A stretch of 64,000 nucleotides of DNA from Buttiauxella gaviniae ATCC 51604 (GCF_001654835.1 NZ_LXEP01000011.1:1-64000), one strand, 5' to 3'. Shown: positions 47,737 through 59,706, counted from the stretch's first letter. Made by a program: numbers and translations. The notes: a model not told the origin generated them from the sequence alone.

Positions 47737-50364
47737 TTAGAGCTTAGCCGCGACCCAGGCTTCAACACCGGCCAGAGCACCTGGTAATGCTGCCGTGTCT
47801 GTACCACCTGCCTGAGCCATATCTGGACGACCGCCCCCTTTGCCTCCGACTTGCTGAGCGATAACCCCAATCAGCTCCCCCGCTTTCACACGGTCGGTCA
47901 CATCTTTAGAGACACCCACAATCAGAGAAACTTTACCTTCTGATACCGTCGCCAAAACGATGATTGCCGAACCCAGCTGATTTTTCAGATCATCAACCAT
48001 AGTACGCAACATCTTCGGTTCGACGTTGGCGAGCTCACTCACGAGGAGTTTCACGCCTTTTACATCGACAGCTTTGCTGGAAAGGTTTGCACTCTCCTGC
48101 ACCGCCTGCTGTTCTTTCAACTGCTGCAACTCTTTCTCGAGCTGACGGGTGCGCTCCAGTACCGAACGCACTTTCTCGTTAAGGTTCTGGCTGTCACCTT
48201 TAAGCAGTTGAGCAATATCCTGTAGTTGTTCGCTCTGTGCATGCAGGTTTGCCAGCGCACCTTCACCTGTTACAGCTTCGATACGACGTACGCCTGCAGC
48301 GGTACCGGATTCCGCAACAATACGGAACAGGCCAATATCACCAGTGCGATTTGCGTGAATGCCGCCACACAGTTCAGTTGAGAAATCACCCATGCTCAAC
48401 ACGCGCACATGGTCATCATATTTCTCACCAAACAGCGCCATTGCACCTTTAGCTTTAGCAGCTTCCAGATCCATGACGTTGGTTTCGATCGGCAGGTTGC
48501 GACGAATCTGTGCGTTGACGATATCTTCTACCGCACGCACTTCTGTAGGTTTCATTCCCTCAAAATGAGAGAAGTCAAAACGCAGGCCTTTATCGTTAAC
48601 CAAAGAACCTTTCTGCGCGACATGCGTGCCAAGTACCTGACGCAGTGCTGCGTGCAGCAAGTGAGTTGCAGAGTGGTTCAGACGAATACGCGAACGGCGC
48701 TCTTCATCAACTTCAGCTTTAACGCTATCGCCCACTTTCACAACACCAGAAACGAGCTTGCCCAGATGACCGATCGCCTGACCATATTTCTGCGTATCGT
48801 TAACAGCAAAGTCTATGCCGTTACCCTTAATCGCGCCTTTATCACCGACCTGGCCGCCAGACTCCGCATAGAATGGGGTCTCATTGAGCACCACAACAGC
48901 TTCTTGCCCGGCAGTAATTTGTTCAACAGCTTTGCCATCAACAAATAGCGCGGTGACTTTAGCAGTTAAATCAGTGTGGTCGTAACCTTTAAACGCTGTG
49001 GTTGAATCAACGCGGATCATACTGTTGTAGTCAGCGCCAAAGCCGCTGGACTCACGCGCACGACGGCGTTGTTCTTCCATCGCAGCTTCAAAGCCTGCTT
49101 CATCAACTTTCAGGTTACGCTCACGGCAAACATCCGCCGTCAGGTCAACCGGGAAACCGTAGGTGTCATACAGACGGAAAGCAGTTTCGCCATCCAGAGT
49201 ATCACCCTTCAGATTAGCCAGTTCTTCATCCAGCAATGCCAGGCCACGCTCAAGCGTGCGAGCAAACTGCTCTTCTTCGGTTTTCAGAACTTGTTCAACC
49301 AACGCTTGCTGACGATGCAGTTCTTCACCCGCAGCACCCATGACTTCAACTAATGGGCCAACCAGTTTGTAGAAGAAGGTTTCTTTCGCGCCCAACATGT
49401 TGCCATGGCGGATTGCACGACGAATGATGCGGCGCAGCACATAGCCACGGCCTTCGTTCGACGGAGTCACGCCATCAGAAACAAGGAATGCACAAGAGCG
49501 AATGTGGTCAGCGATAACACGCAGCGATTTGCTGGTCAGATCGGTAGCACCTGTCACTTTAGCAACAGACTGGATCAACTTGCTGAACAGGTCGATTTCA
49601 TAGTTGGAATTAACGTGTTGCAGAACTGCAGCAATACGTTCCAGACCCATACCAGTATCAACAGACGGCTTAGGCAGTGGCAGCATAGTGCCATCCTGCT
49701 GACGGTTGAACTGCATGAATACAAGGTTCCAGATTTCGATATAGCGGTCACCATCTTCTTCAGCGCTGCCCGGAGGGCCGCCCCAAATATGGTCGCCGTG
49801 GTCAAAGAAGATTTCGGTACATGGGCCGCATGGGCCGGTATCACCCATTTGCCAGAAGTTGTCAGATGCATATGCAGCACCTTTATTATCGCCAATGCGA
49901 ATAATGCGCTCGCGTGGCACGCCAACTTCTTTTTCCCAGATTTCAAACGCTTCGTCGTCAGTCTCGTAAACAGTGACCCAAAGACGATCTTTTGGCAGAT
50001 TAAACCACTGTTCGCCGGTCAATAATTCCCATGCGAAGTTAATGGCATCATGTTTGAAGTAATCACCGAAGCTGAAGTTACCCAGCATTTCAAAGAAAGT
50101 ATGGTGACGGGCAGTGTAACCGACGTTTTCCAGATCATTGTGCTTACCACCGGCGCGGACACAACGCTGAGACGTTGTTGCACGGGAATAATTACGCTTG
50201 TCGAGACCAAGGAAAACATCCTTGAACTGATTCATCCCGGCATTGGTAAACAGCAAAGTAGGATCGTTATTCGGAACCAGGGAGCTACTCGCTACAACCT
50301 GGTGACCTTTACTATGGAAAAAATCGAGAAACGCCTGACGGATCTCAGCGGTGCTCTTGCTCAT
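47737..50364 (-). CDS. alaS: Alanyl-tRNA synthetase
   Basis: The 875-residue enzyme has the class II catalytic domain (about 1-460; [41 protein letters not shown]), the editing domain with zinc ligands in [13 protein letters not shown] and ELCGGIHA, and the C-Ala DHH-type tail ([15 protein letters not shown]). It charges tRNA-Ala and thereby also tmRNA. Confidence 0.98.
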   Translation of the reverse strand: MSKSTAEIRQAFLDFFHSKGHQVVASSSLVPNNDPTLLFTNAGMNQFKDVFLGLDKRNYSRATTSQRCVRAGGKHNDLENVGYTARHHTFFEMLGNFSFGDYFKHDAINFAWELLTGEQWFNLPKDRLWVTVYETDDEAFEIWEKEVGVPRERIIRIGDNKGAAYASDNFWQMGDTGPCGPCTEIFFDHGDHIWGGPPGSAEEDGDRYIEIWNLVFMQFNRQQDGTMLPLPKPSVDTGMGLERIAAVLQHVNSNYEIDLFSKLIQSVAKVTGATDLTSKSLRVIADHIRSCAFLVSDGVTPSNEGRGYVLRRIIRRAIRHGNMLGAKETFFYKLVGPLVEVMGAAGEELHRQQALVEQVLKTEEEQFARTLERGLALLDEELANLKGDTLDGETAFRLYDTYGFPVDLTADVCRERNLKVDEAGFEAAMEEQRRRARESSGFGADYNSMIRVDSTTAFKGYDHTDLTAKVTALFVDGKAVEQITAGQEAVVVLNETPFYAESGGQVGDKGAIKGNGIDFAVNDTQKYGQAIGHLGKLVSGVVKVGDSVKAEVDEERRSRIRLNHSATHLLHAALRQVLGTHVAQKGSLVNDKGLRFDFSHFEGMKPTEVRAVEDIVNAQIRRNLPIETNVMDLEAAKAKGAMALFGEKYDDHVRVLSMGDFSTELCGGIHANRTGDIGLFRIVAESGTAAGVRRIEAVTGEGALANLHAQSEQLQDIAQLLKGDSQNLNEKVRSVLERTRQLEKELQQLKEQQAVQESANLSSKAVDVKGVKLLVSELANVEPKMLRTMVDDLKNQLGSAIIVLATVSEGKVSLIVGVSKDVTDRVKAGELIGVIAQQVGGKGGGRPDMAQAGGTDTAALPGALAGVEAWVAAKL

Positions 50365-50525
50365 AATTATCCTGAAATCAAGCTAACGAGGAGTTGCAAA
50401 CCGGGTGTAGCCAATTTTAATGCTTTGGCCGTAACCTGTTTACCTGGAAAAAGTGGGAATAAGATAAGTTTTCTTATGAGGGAAGTAAAATCCCGTGTAT
50501 GCCTAATCGGAAAAATTTCGTTTTT

Positions 50526-50652
50526 TATACCCAAAATAATTAAAGTTGCGTCAAGGCGGCAAGCAAGAAAATCCCGATGAGCTTACTCCAGTAAGTGATT
50601 CGGGTGAACGAGTGAAGCTAACGCCGAGGCAACTTTAAGTATGAAGGGTATA
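50526..50652. repeat. ERIC element 2 (127 bp)
   Basis: Begins TATACCC and ends GGGTATA, exactly 127 bp, with the ERIC core GAGCTTACTCCAGTAAGTGA and complementary arms AAAGTTGCGTCAAGGCGGCAA / GAGGCAACTTTAAG. It fills the space between recX and alaS; its last base abuts the recX stop codon. Confidence 0.95.
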
Positions 50653-51150
50653 TCAAGAATAAACAGCCTGGATGTCTTCCATATAGAAGCCACGATACTG
50701 AAGATAACGCTGCACTTTAGCTCGCTCTTTCCATTCTGTGGGAAGTTGCTCGCCAAATTTTCGCTCGGCAATGTCTCGAGCCATCTCTTGCCAGTCTATT
50801 TCGCAATTTTCCATTGCGGCTTCGCTCAGATCACGCGCGATACCTTTGCCCTGCAATTCCTGGCGGATACGTTGCGGGCCATAACCTTTGCGGCTGCGGC
50901 TTGCGATAAAACGTGAGGCAAATTGAGCATCGTCCAACCAGCGGTGTTCATAACACCAGGCAATGACTTTTTCGATATCTTCAGGCGTGAATGGGTCTTC
51001 TTCAGCTCTTGGTTTTCCGGGGAATGTAGGCTGTGCCGCAAGTTTACGGCGAAGTTCTTGTTCACTGTGATCGCGCATCGCAAGGATACGAGTGGTTTTG
51101 TCTAATAAGCGAGAATAAGGACTGCGGCGGGAAGTAGATTCGGCAGGCAT
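50653..51150 (-). CDS. recX: RecX, regulator of RecA filaments
   Basis: The 165-residue helical-repeat protein ([50 protein letters not shown]) caps and limits RecA filament extension. It follows recA on the same strand after a leaky hairpin, as in E. coli, and should be produced by read-through. Confidence 0.96.
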   Translation of the reverse strand: MPAESTSRRSPYSRLLDKTTRILAMRDHSEQELRRKLAAQPTFPGKPRAEEDPFTPEDIEKVIAWCYEHRWLDDAQFASRFIASRSRKGYGPQRIRQELQGKGIARDLSEAAMENCEIDWQEMARDIAERKFGEQLPTEWKERAKVQRYLQYRGFYMEDIQAVYS

Positions 51151-51194
51151 AGCGGATAACCTGTTTAAAAGAAAATGTAGTAAGACAGAAACAA

Positions 51195-51220
51195 ATAAGG
51201 GCTGCCGTAGCAGCCCTTAT
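51195..51220 (-). terminator. Leaky terminator between recA and recX
   Basis: 11-bp stem ATAAGGGCTGC / GCAGCCCTTAT with a 4-nt loop and a broken T-run on the minus strand, 5 bp after the recA stop. Confidence 0.85.
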
Positions 51221-51225
51221 GGGAT

Positions 51226-52335
<1,110 letters not shown>

Positions 52336-52359
52336 TTACTATGCTGTTTTGTTGTGCCA

Positions 52360-52387
52360 ATTATACTGTATGGTCATACAGTATCAA
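52360..52387 (-). promoter_or_regulatory. recA promoter with LexA operator
   Basis: On the minus strand the -35 TTGATA and -10 TATAAT are separated by a 16-bp spacer that is itself the LexA box CTGTATGACCATACAG. This is the classic, strongly repressible recA layout. Confidence 0.97.
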
Positions 52388-52883
52388 GCTTATTTTTGAG
52401 AAATTCTTCCCACAGGGTTTGCAGCGCATATTCAGTGGCCTGGCGTCGAACGGCATCACGGTCACCAGCAAAAATCTGGCAGTGGGCGATGGTGCCATCA
52501 AGTTTTGAAGCGAAGCCAAACCACACCGTCCCGACAGGTTTTTCTTCACTACCGCCATTTGGCCCGGCAATACCACTGACAGCAATCGCGTAATCCGCAG
52601 CAGCCGCATAAAGCGCGCCTTGCGCCATTTCACGCACCACGGCTTCACTCACTGCACCATGCGTTTCCAGCGTTGCGCTATCAACACCAATCATTTGGTG
52701 CTTAGCCTCATTACTGTAGGTAACAAAACCACGTTCAAACCAGGCAGAACTGCCTGAAAGATCGGTAATCACTTTTGCAATCCAGCCGCCGGTGCAGGAT
52801 TCGGCAGTAGTAATAGTGGCGCCGAGCTCCCCGAGCGCTTCGCCGACCTGGCGACTGAGTTGATGCAATGTTTTGTCTGTCAT
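52374..52883 (-). CDS. pncC: NMN amidohydrolase (CinA C-terminal family)
   Basis: The 169-residue enzyme deamidates nicotinamide mononucleotide in NAD recycling. It shows the family motif TTAESCTGGW and SGIAGPNGGSEEKPVGTVWF. ATG 52883 follows GGAGCAAG. Its C-terminus ends LDTV, encoded by the recA -35 region, and its TGA stop lies inside the recA LexA box, so gene end and operator overlap. Confidence 0.96.
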   Translation of the reverse strand: MTDKTLHQLSRQVGEALGELGATITTAESCTGGWIAKVITDLSGSSAWFERGFVTYSNEAKHQMIGVDSATLETHGAVSEAVVREMAQGALYAAAADYAIAVSGIAGPNGGSEEKPVGTVWFGFASKLDGTIAHCQIFAGDRDAVRRQATEYALQTLWEEFLKNKLDTV

Positions 52884-52986
52884 GGCTTGCTCCGATTGTA
52901 GGCATATCGCTGGGTTACACGATAGCACTTAACCTATCTTTCAGAGGATTACATTAGATTTCTCGAGGCAGTTCCAGAAAAAAGAA

Positions 52987-53006
52987 CGGCCAGCGAATAC
53001 TGGCCG
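52987..53006 (-). terminator. Terminator of the zinc ABC operon
   Basis: Stem CGGCCAG-TATTCG-CTGGCCG on the minus strand, followed by a T-rich run, 6 bp after the binding-protein gene. Confidence 0.9.
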
Positions 53007-53012
53007 ATTAAA

Positions 53013-53891
53013 TCACTTCATGCTGTTAGCGATGGCATCCACATTGTGCTTGAAGGCCATCTCATAAGTGCTGGCTGGCCCGTTTGCGGCTGAAAGCGCC
53101 TCGGGGTAAAGCTCTCCACCCGGCTGCGCGCCACTTGCGGCAGCAATTTGTTTTACCAGACGGGGGTCAGTCTGGTTCTCGATGAAGTAAGTTTTAATCT
53201 GCTGATTTTTGAGTTGTTTGATAAGCCCAGCAACGTCACTGGCATTAGCTTCCGCTTCGGTCGAGAAGCCCACTGGCGCCAGGAAAGTCACACCATATTC
53301 CTGACCAAAGTAGCCAAACGCATCATGGCTGGTGAGTACTTTACGCTTTGATTTCGGAATAGCTTCAAAACGCGTTTTCGCCCAACTATCGAGCAATTTC
53401 AGGCGGGTGACATAATCGGAGCCACTGTCATTGATTGCAGCTGCATCTTCCGGGTCAGCCGCCACCAGCGCCCTGGTAATATTTTGTGCGTAGATTGCGC
53501 CATTTTCGGCGCTATTCCAGGCGTGAGGGTCGGTAATTTGTTTACCGTCATCGATCATTTTACGCATAGAAATACCTTCAGAGGCAACAATCACCTTGCC
53601 TTTATAGCCTGATGCGCTGACCAGGCGGTCCATCCACCCTTCCATTCCCAGGCCGCTCACGATAACCACATCAGCTTTGCTTAACGCCACGCTGTCTTGC
53701 GGCGACGGCTCAAAGCTGTGTGGGTCGCCATCTGGCCCCACCAAACTTTTCACCGTGACATGCTCACCACCTACTTGTTTTGCCATATCCGCCAACACGG
53801 TAAAACTGGCAACCACATTGAGGTTTTTCGCCAACGCAGCCTGGCTTGAGCACGCCAACACCAATGACACCATCATCCCAAAACGTTTCAT
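53013..53891 (-). CDS. Zinc-type ABC transporter periplasmic binding protein
   Basis: The 292-residue cluster A-I binding protein has a signal peptide (about 1-21) and metal ligand candidates H58 (GDPHSFEPSP), H123 (DPHAWNS), H189 (TSHDAFGYFG) and an Asp near 242. The third ligand is His, as in zinc proteins, where manganese proteins have Glu. The His-rich loop of ZnuA is lacking. It overlaps the permease gene by 4 bp. It is related to SitA/ZnuA/AztC, and the upstream Zur operator supports zinc. Confidence 0.9.
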   Translation of the reverse strand: MKRFGMMVSLVLACSSQAALAKNLNVVASFTVLADMAKQVGGEHVTVKSLVGPDGDPHSFEPSPQDSVALSKADVVIVSGLGMEGWMDRLVSASGYKGKVIVASEGISMRKMIDDGKQITDPHAWNSAENGAIYAQNITRALVAADPEDAAAINDSGSDYVTRLKLLDSWAKTRFEAIPKSKRKVLTSHDAFGYFGQEYGVTFLAPVGFSTEAEANASDVAGLIKQLKNQQIKTYFIENQTDPRLVKQIAAASGAQPGGELYPEALSAANGPASTYEMAFKHNVDAIANSMK

Positions 53892-54772
53892 TTAATCCCC
53901 TTGCTTGTTGTTATCAAGCCTCGACAAAGGCTACGAACCAGCCCGCTGCGCGAACCAAAAAGAATCGAGATAAAGAAGCCGACGCTTGCCGTGAGAACAA
54001 TGGCAGGGCCGGCTGGCAATGCGGCGGCAAAAGACCATGCAAGCCCAATCCAGGCCGACAACAAACCACAGACAATAGCGATAAACATCGCCCCTGGTAG
54101 GGTTTTCGCCCAGCAGCGTGCCGAAACAGCGGGAAGCATCATCAGACCGACAGACATTAGGGTCCCGAGGATTTGAAACCCGGCGACTAAATTGAGGACC
54201 AATAACGCGAGAAATACACCGTGAATAAGATGAGGGGCCAGGCGGTTATTGACCTGTAAAAAGCTGCGATCGAAAGTTTCCATCACCAGTCCACGATATA
54301 AACCAGCCAGAATAAGCAGCGTCACGCTGGCTATCACGCCAACAAAGATTGTTGACTGGCTATCCACCGCCAGAATGGAACCAAATAGAAGATGGAGTAG
54401 ATCAACGCTGGAACCACGTAATGAAATCAACGTGACCCCCAACGCCAGCGAGCCAAGATAAAAACCGGCAAAACTGGCATCCTCTTTAAGATTGGTACGT
54501 GAACTCACAAGCCCAGAAATTAGCGCAACCAGCACGCCCGCAACAAAGCCGCCAATCCCCATCGCAACCAGCGACATACCCGCTAGTAAATACCCCACAG
54601 CAACGCCAGGCAAAATGGCGTGAGACAGTGCATCCCCCACCAGACTCATACGTCGTAAAAGTAAAAAGATCCCCAATGGGGCTGTACTTATCGATAGTGC
54701 AAGGCAGGCGACAAGTGCGCGTCGCATAAAGCCGTAAGCAATAAATGGTTCAAAGAAGAAGTGATAAATCAT
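53888..54772 (-). CDS. Zinc-type ABC transporter permease
   Basis: The 294-residue, about eight-helix ABC-3 family permease (RRMSLVGDALSHAILPGVAVGYLLAG; FQILGTLMSVGLMMLPAVSARCW) forms the membrane channel of the metal importer. It overlaps the genes on both sides by 4 bp. Confidence 0.93.
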   Translation of the reverse strand: MIYHFFFEPFIAYGFMRRALVACLALSISTAPLGIFLLLRRMSLVGDALSHAILPGVAVGYLLAGMSLVAMGIGGFVAGVLVALISGLVSSRTNLKEDASFAGFYLGSLALGVTLISLRGSSVDLLHLLFGSILAVDSQSTIFVGVIASVTLLILAGLYRGLVMETFDRSFLQVNNRLAPHLIHGVFLALLVLNLVAGFQILGTLMSVGLMMLPAVSARCWAKTLPGAMFIAIVCGLLSAWIGLAWSFAAALPAGPAIVLTASVGFFISILFGSRSGLVRSLCRGLITTSKGIK

Positions 54773-55461
54773 GCAGATAACGCCAAATTGATGCTTGATT
54801 TGCAGTAATGGGGCAGTACTTCAGCGGTATCGCCCCAATGGAAATGGTCTTGCGTGAGCAACAAAACCTGCGGGAAGTGCCTGCTAACGAGCTCGTTATC
54901 GTGCAGCACCGCCATAACTGTCTGGCCCGCCTGATGCATCTGGCAGATAAGCGTCATCAAAAAATCACTGGTTTGTGAATCAACGCCGGTAAAAGGCTCA
55001 TCAAGCAATACTAATGGCGCGTTTTGTACCAGCAGGCGTGCAAACAGCATTCTTTGAAACTGGCCGCCGGAAAGCGCTTCGATGGGTTGCTTGCTTAATG
55101 TAGTAAGGCCAACACGCTCAATGGCATCGGCTACTCGCAGACGGATTTGGCGATTCAATGAGGAAAACAGACCTCGAGCGGGCCATGCTCCCATGCAAAC
55201 CACATCGTAAACCGTGGTAGGAAACTGCCTTTCCATTTCTGCAAGTTGTGGCAGCCATGCAATACGTGGACGCCCCTCAGTAAAAGACAATTGCCCAGAT
55301 ACGGGTGACTGTAACTTCAGGATCGTCTTGAGAAGAGTCGATTTCCCTGTGCCATTGGCACCGATGATGGCCGTCATACTGCCTTTCACAATATGGCCGG
55401 TTAATGGCGGTGTCACAGCCCTTCCCTGATAACCCAGTACTAGCTGATTTAGCGAGATCAT
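54769..55461 (-). CDS. Zinc-type ABC transporter ATPase
   Basis: From ATG 55461 the ATPase has 230 residues with Walker A GANGTGKST (34-42), signature LSGGQFQR and Walker B LVLLDEPFTGVD. It is the first gene of the operon ATPase-permease-binding protein. No clear ribosome-binding site is visible, and an in-frame ATG at 55494 is an alternative start. Confidence 0.92.
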   Translation of the reverse strand: MISLNQLVLGYQGRAVTPPLTGHIVKGSMTAIIGANGTGKSTLLKTILKLQSPVSGQLSFTEGRPRIAWLPQLAEMERQFPTTVYDVVCMGAWPARGLFSSLNRQIRLRVADAIERVGLTTLSKQPIEALSGGQFQRMLFARLLVQNAPLVLLDEPFTGVDSQTSDFLMTLICQMHQAGQTVMAVLHDNELVSRHFPQVLLLTQDHFHWGDTAEVLPHYCKSSINLALSA

Positions 55462-55596
55462 GGCAGTGCTATCGCCCAGCGAATAGCCAGCCATAACCCA
55501 GCCAGCAGAATTAAGACCGCGCAAAATCGGACAGGCGCAGCCACTGTGAATAGTGTCCGTATAGGAAGCATTGCAGGAAAACCACTGAATTTGATT

Positions 55597-55611
55597 TGTT
55601 ATAACATAACA
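55597..55611 (-). promoter_or_regulatory. Zur operator of the zinc ABC operon
   Basis: TGTTATAACATAACA is a perfect TGTTAT-N3-ATAACA inverted repeat, 14 of 15 positions of the enterobacterial Zur core TGTTATANTATAACA. It lies 135 bp before the ATPase start codon. It implies derepression under zinc starvation. Confidence 0.8.
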
Positions 55612-55685
55612 TAAACCAAATCGAATGCGATGTAAATTCCTGATCGACGATCAGGAAAAACCTTCATAACAATCTGGGAAACAAA

Positions 55686-55708
55686 CCCCGCCTCAGAATA
55701 AGGCGGGG
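55686..55708 (-). terminator. Terminator of mltB
   Basis: Stem CCCCGCCT-TATTCTG-AGGCGGGG on the minus strand, followed by TTTGTTT. Confidence 0.9.
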
Positions 55709-55714
55709 TGAAAA

Positions 55715-56788
55715 TTACTGAACGCGAGCCAGCGCTACTGCCTGACCGAGCTGCCAGACCGCCATCGCATAATGCGTGCTGTGGTTATAACGCGTGATGG
55801 TGTAAAAGTTCGGCAAACCGTACCAGTACTGATAGCTATCGCCCATATCCAGGCGCAACAAGCTTGCTTCCTGGTGGTTGCCCAGAGAAGCAGTTGGGCT
55901 TAAACCAGACTCAGCGAGTGCGGAAACGGAATATTTAGTTTTAAAACCGTTCGCAAGCCCCGGCACCTGGCCGTTGGCAGGAACCGCAACCAAATCACCT
56001 TTCACCCAGCCATGGCCTTTGAAGTAGTTCGCTACACTGCCGATAGCATCTTCAGGGTCCCACAGGTTTACATGGCCATCACCGTTGAAATCCACCGCAT
56101 ATTCTTTAAAGGCCGAAGGCATAAACTGGCCGTAACCCATCGCCCCAGCGAATGAACCTTTCAAAGCCAGCGGGTCATCGCCTTCGTTACGCGCCATCAA
56201 CAGGAAGGTTTCCAGTTCGCCAGAGAAGTATTGCGCACGACGAGGGTAGGCAAACGAGAGCGTAGCAAGTGCGTCGACAATCCGTGTTTTCCCCATCACA
56301 CGGCCCCAACGTGTTTCAACACCAATAATGCCAACAATAATTTCTGGCGGCACGCCATAAACCTGGAAGGCGCGTTTTAGAGTGTCTTCATATTGATTCC
56401 AGAACGCGACACCATTTTGCACATTATCCGGGGTAATAAATTTGCCGCGATAGCGTAACCATGCACCGTTTGGACCTGCTGGTGGTGCAGTAGTCGGTGC
56501 CTGCTGGTCCATTAAACGCAAAACGTAATCCAGGCGTTTGGCCTGAGAAAGCACTTCGTGCAATTGCTGGCGGTCAAAACCATGCTTATTCACCATTTTA
56601 TCGATGAATTTCTCAGCCTCTGGATTGTTAGCAAAATCCCCCGTCTGCATAAACACATCATGCTGCGGTTGCAACAAGAACCCCCCAGTAGGCGTGCCGG
56701 TTTGTTGAGGCTGAGTTTCTGTTTTCGGTTTGCTGCTACAAGCGGCGAGCAAAACAATAAGCGGAAGTAACGCGACGGAGTAACGCAT
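55715..56788 (-). CDS. mltB: Membrane-bound lytic murein transglycosylase B
   Basis: The 357-residue lipoprotein has lipobox LAAC (C17), catalytic Glu E158 in IIGVETRWGR, and the DFNGDGHVNLWDPEDAIGSVANYF motif that binds calcium in E. coli MltB. It cleaves peptidoglycan to 1,6-anhydro products at the outer membrane. Confidence 0.96.
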   Translation of the reverse strand: MRYSVALLPLIVLLAACSSKPKTETQPQQTGTPTGGFLLQPQHDVFMQTGDFANNPEAEKFIDKMVNKHGFDRQQLHEVLSQAKRLDYVLRLMDQQAPTTAPPAGPNGAWLRYRGKFITPDNVQNGVAFWNQYEDTLKRAFQVYGVPPEIIVGIIGVETRWGRVMGKTRIVDALATLSFAYPRRAQYFSGELETFLLMARNEGDDPLALKGSFAGAMGYGQFMPSAFKEYAVDFNGDGHVNLWDPEDAIGSVANYFKGHGWVKGDLVAVPANGQVPGLANGFKTKYSVSALAESGLSPTASLGNHQEASLLRLDMGDSYQYWYGLPNFYTITRYNHSTHYAMAVWQLGQAVALARVQ

Positions 56789-57037
56789 GTGTTGGGATAT
56801 CCATATAGCTAACGACGAATGTGTATTACTTATGGTAAATCAAAATCAGAGCGGTAGTAACAGACTCTGCGAGACAGCGCGAAGTTTTCCTGCCTTTTGG
56901 CAATGTGTGATCGCAGAGTTATGTGGTGTAATAGCGAAGCTTTTCACGACAAATCAGCTTCATGAGATAATGTGAACACTAACAATAATAAAAAATCACA
57001 ATTAACTTTTAATTCAATGGATTAAAAAAGAAAAACT

Positions 57038-59599
57038 ATGAGTACAACGGAAAATTTAGACGCCCACACCCCCATGATGCAGCAGTACCTGCGCCTGAAA
57101 GCTCAGCATCCTGAGATCCTGTTGTTCTATCGCATGGGCGACTTTTACGAGTTGTTTTATGACGATGCAAAACGTGCGTCGCAACTGCTCGATATCTCGC
57201 TGACTAAACGTGGTGCATCCGCAGGCGAACCGATTCCAATGGCGGGTGTTCCACATCACGCCATCGAAAACTATTTAGCTAAGCTTGTTAATCTGGGTGA
57301 ATCTGCCGCCATTTGCGAACAGATTGGTGACCCCGCCACCAGCAAAGGTCCGGTGGAGCGCAAAGTAGTGCGTATCGTTACGCCAGGCACTATCAGCGAT
57401 GAAGCCCTGCTGCAAGAGCGCCAGGACAACCTGCTGGCGGCAATCTGGCAAGACGGGAAGGGTTTTGGTTATGCCACACTCGATATCAGCTCCGGGCGTT
57501 TTCGTCTGTCAGAGCCTGAAGATATCGAAACCATGGCTGCCGAACTCCAGCGCACCAATCCTGCTGAACTGCTGTATGCGGAAGATTTTGCCCAAACACG
57601 TTTGATTGAAGGCCGCCGCGGCTTGCGACGCCGCCCGCTGTGGGAGTTTGAAATCTCTACCGCACGCCAACAGTTGAATATGCAATTTGGTACTCGCGAC
57701 CTGATTGGCTTTGGCGTTGAAAATGCCCATCACGCATTGTGTGCCGCGGGCTGCTTGTTACAGTACGTTAAAGATACGCAGCGCACTTCCCTGCCGCATA
57801 TTCGCTCCGTCACGATGGACCGTCAGCAAGACAGCATCATTATGGATGCGGCAACACGCCGTAATCTGGAGATAACCCAGAACCTGTCTGGCGGCTTTGA
57901 AAATACGCTCGCCTCAGTGTTGGACTGCACCGTGACGCCGATGGGTAGCCGCATGCTGAAACGCTGGCTGCATATGCCGATTCGCAATATCGACGTGCTG
58001 CAAAAACGCCAGCAGACCATTGCAGCCTTACAAGAGCGTACCGCTGAAATCCAGCCGGTGCTGCGTCAGGTTGGCGATCTGGAACGTATTCTGGCACGTC
58101 TGGCATTACGCACTGCGCGTCCACGCGATTTAGCGCGTATGCGCCACGCTTTCCAACAACTACCTCAATTGCGTGAAATGCTGGCCGATGTGCCAACAGA
58201 GTATGTGCAGACACTGCGTGAGAATATGGGTGAATTCACTGAACTGCGTGAATTACTTGAACGCGCTGTAGTGGAATCGCCGCCCGTGCTGGTGCGCGAT
58301 GGCGGTGTGATTGCGCCGGGTTATCACGAAGAGTTAGACGAGTGGCGTGCGCTAGCTGATGGCGCAACGGATTATCTTGATAGGCTGGAAATCCGCGAGC
58401 GTGAAAAGCTTGGTCTGGATACGCTGAAAGTCGGTTTTAACGGCGTGCATGGTTATTACATTCAGATTAGCCGCAGCCAGAGTCACCACGCGCCGATTCA
58501 TTACGTGCGCCGTCAGACGCTGAAAAATGCCGAACGCTATATTATTCCTGAGCTTAAAGAGTACGAAGACAAAGTTCTTACGTCAAAAGGCAAAGCTCTT
58601 GCGCTGGAAAAACAGCTCTACGATCAGTTGTTCGATACGCTGTTGCCACATCTTGAAGCGTTGCAGCAAAGTGCTACTGCTTTGGCGGAACTGGATGTGC
58701 TGGTTAACCTTGCTGAGCGTGCTTACAGCCTGAATTACACCTGTCCGCAACTGACTGATAAACCGGGGATTAAAGTTGTTGATGGTCGTCATCCAGTTGT
58801 TGAGCAAGTTCTTAGCGAACCGTTTATTGCCAACCCGCTAAGTCTTGCACCTCAACGCCGCATGTTGATTATCACTGGCCCTAACATGGGGGGTAAAAGC
58901 ACCTACATGCGCCAATCGGCGTTGATCGTGCTGCTTGCCTACATCGGTAGTTTTGTTCCAGCACAACTGGCAGAAATTGGGCCAATCGACCGTATTTTCA
59001 CCCGCGTAGGTGCGGCTGACGACCTGGCTTCCGGGCGTTCGACCTTTATGGTGGAGATGACTGAAACGGCAAATATTCTGCATAACGCCACCGAGAACAG
59101 CCTGGTGCTGATGGATGAAATTGGTCGCGGGACTTCCACATACGATGGTTTGTCATTAGCCTGGGCGTGTGCCGAAAGCCTGGCTAATCGCATCAAAGCA
59201 CTGACCCTGTTTGCAACGCACTATTTTGAGCTGACTACGCTGCCTGAGAAAATGGAAGGTGTGGCAAACGTGCATCTTGATGCTATCGAACACGGTGACA
59301 CCATCGCCTTTATGCACAGCGTGCAAGATGGCGCGGCGAGCAAAAGCTACGGGCTGGCCGTTGCCGCGCTTGCAGGCGTGCCAAAAGATGTGATTAAAAG
59401 AGCACGTCAAAAACTACGTGAGCTGGAGACGATTTCTAACAATACCGCAGCCACACAGGTTGATGGTACGCAGATGTCGTTGCTGTCGGTCGCTGAAGAA
59501 ACGTCGCCTGCGATTGAGGCTCTGGAAGCGTTAGATCCGGATTCGCTGTCACCACGCCAGGCGCTGGAGTGGATTTATCGTTTGAAGAGTTTGGTGTAG
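57038..59599 (+). CDS. mutS: DNA mismatch repair ATPase
   Basis: The 853-residue protein has the mismatch-reading FYE motif (F36, E38 in RMGDFYELF), Walker [10 protein letters not shown] near 614 and the C-terminal tetramerisation tail ([17 protein letters not shown]). It recognises mispairs and recruits MutL. Its direct upstream neighbour is mltB; the E. coli srl-hyp block between them is absent. Confidence 0.98.
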   Translation: MSTTENLDAHTPMMQQYLRLKAQHPEILLFYRMGDFYELFYDDAKRASQLLDISLTKRGASAGEPIPMAGVPHHAIENYLAKLVNLGESAAICEQIGDPATSKGPVERKVVRIVTPGTISDEALLQERQDNLLAAIWQDGKGFGYATLDISSGRFRLSEPEDIETMAAELQRTNPAELLYAEDFAQTRLIEGRRGLRRRPLWEFEISTARQQLNMQFGTRDLIGFGVENAHHALCAAGCLLQYVKDTQRTSLPHIRSVTMDRQQDSIIMDAATRRNLEITQNLSGGFENTLASVLDCTVTPMGSRMLKRWLHMPIRNIDVLQKRQQTIAALQERTAEIQPVLRQVGDLERILARLALRTARPRDLARMRHAFQQLPQLREMLADVPTEYVQTLRENMGEFTELRELLERAVVESPPVLVRDGGVIAPGYHEELDEWRALADGATDYLDRLEIREREKLGLDTLKVGFNGVHGYYIQISRSQSHHAPIHYVRRQTLKNAERYIIPELKEYEDKVLTSKGKALALEKQLYDQLFDTLLPHLEALQQSATALAELDVLVNLAERAYSLNYTCPQLTDKPGIKVVDGRHPVVEQVLSEPFIANPLSLAPQRRMLIITGPNMGGKSTYMRQSALIVLLAYIGSFVPAQLAEIGPIDRIFTRVGAADDLASGRSTFMVEMTETANILHNATENSLVLMDEIGRGTSTYDGLSLAWACAESLANRIKALTLFATHYFELTTLPEKMEGVANVHLDAIEHGDTIAFMHSVQDGAASKSYGLAVAALAGVPKDVIKRARQKLRELETISNNTAATQVDGTQMSLLSVAEETSPAIEALEALDPDSLSPRQALEWIYRLKSLV

Positions 59600-59603
59600 A
59601 AAT

Positions 59604-59629
59604 GTCGGATGTCGCTACGCTAATCCGAC
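59604..59629. repeat. REP-like 26-bp palindromic repeat, copy C
   Basis: GTCGGAT ... ATCCGAC, the same element as copy A (9581-9606) in reverse orientation with one mismatch, placed 4 bp after the mutS stop. Confidence 0.75.
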
Positions 59630-59676
59630 CTACGGGATAGCAGTTGCAAGCGTCATCCGCGCTGAAAAAACCATAA

Positions 59677-59706
59677 AAAAAGCGGTGACCTTAGTCACCG
59701 CTTTTT
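59677..59706. terminator. Bidirectional terminator between mutS and rpoS
   Basis: Perfect 13-bp stem AAAAAGCGGTGAC / GTCACCGCTTTTT with loop CTTA; works for both converging genes. Confidence 0.93.

Noticed and set aside
53013-55461. Annotation of the ABC operon as a manganese/iron SitABC system
   Set aside because: The Zur-type operator and a His at the third metal ligand favour zinc; gene order also differs.
56787-56975. Plus-strand frame between mltB and mutS
   Set aside because: No family match or ribosome-binding site; the region is a promoter spacer.
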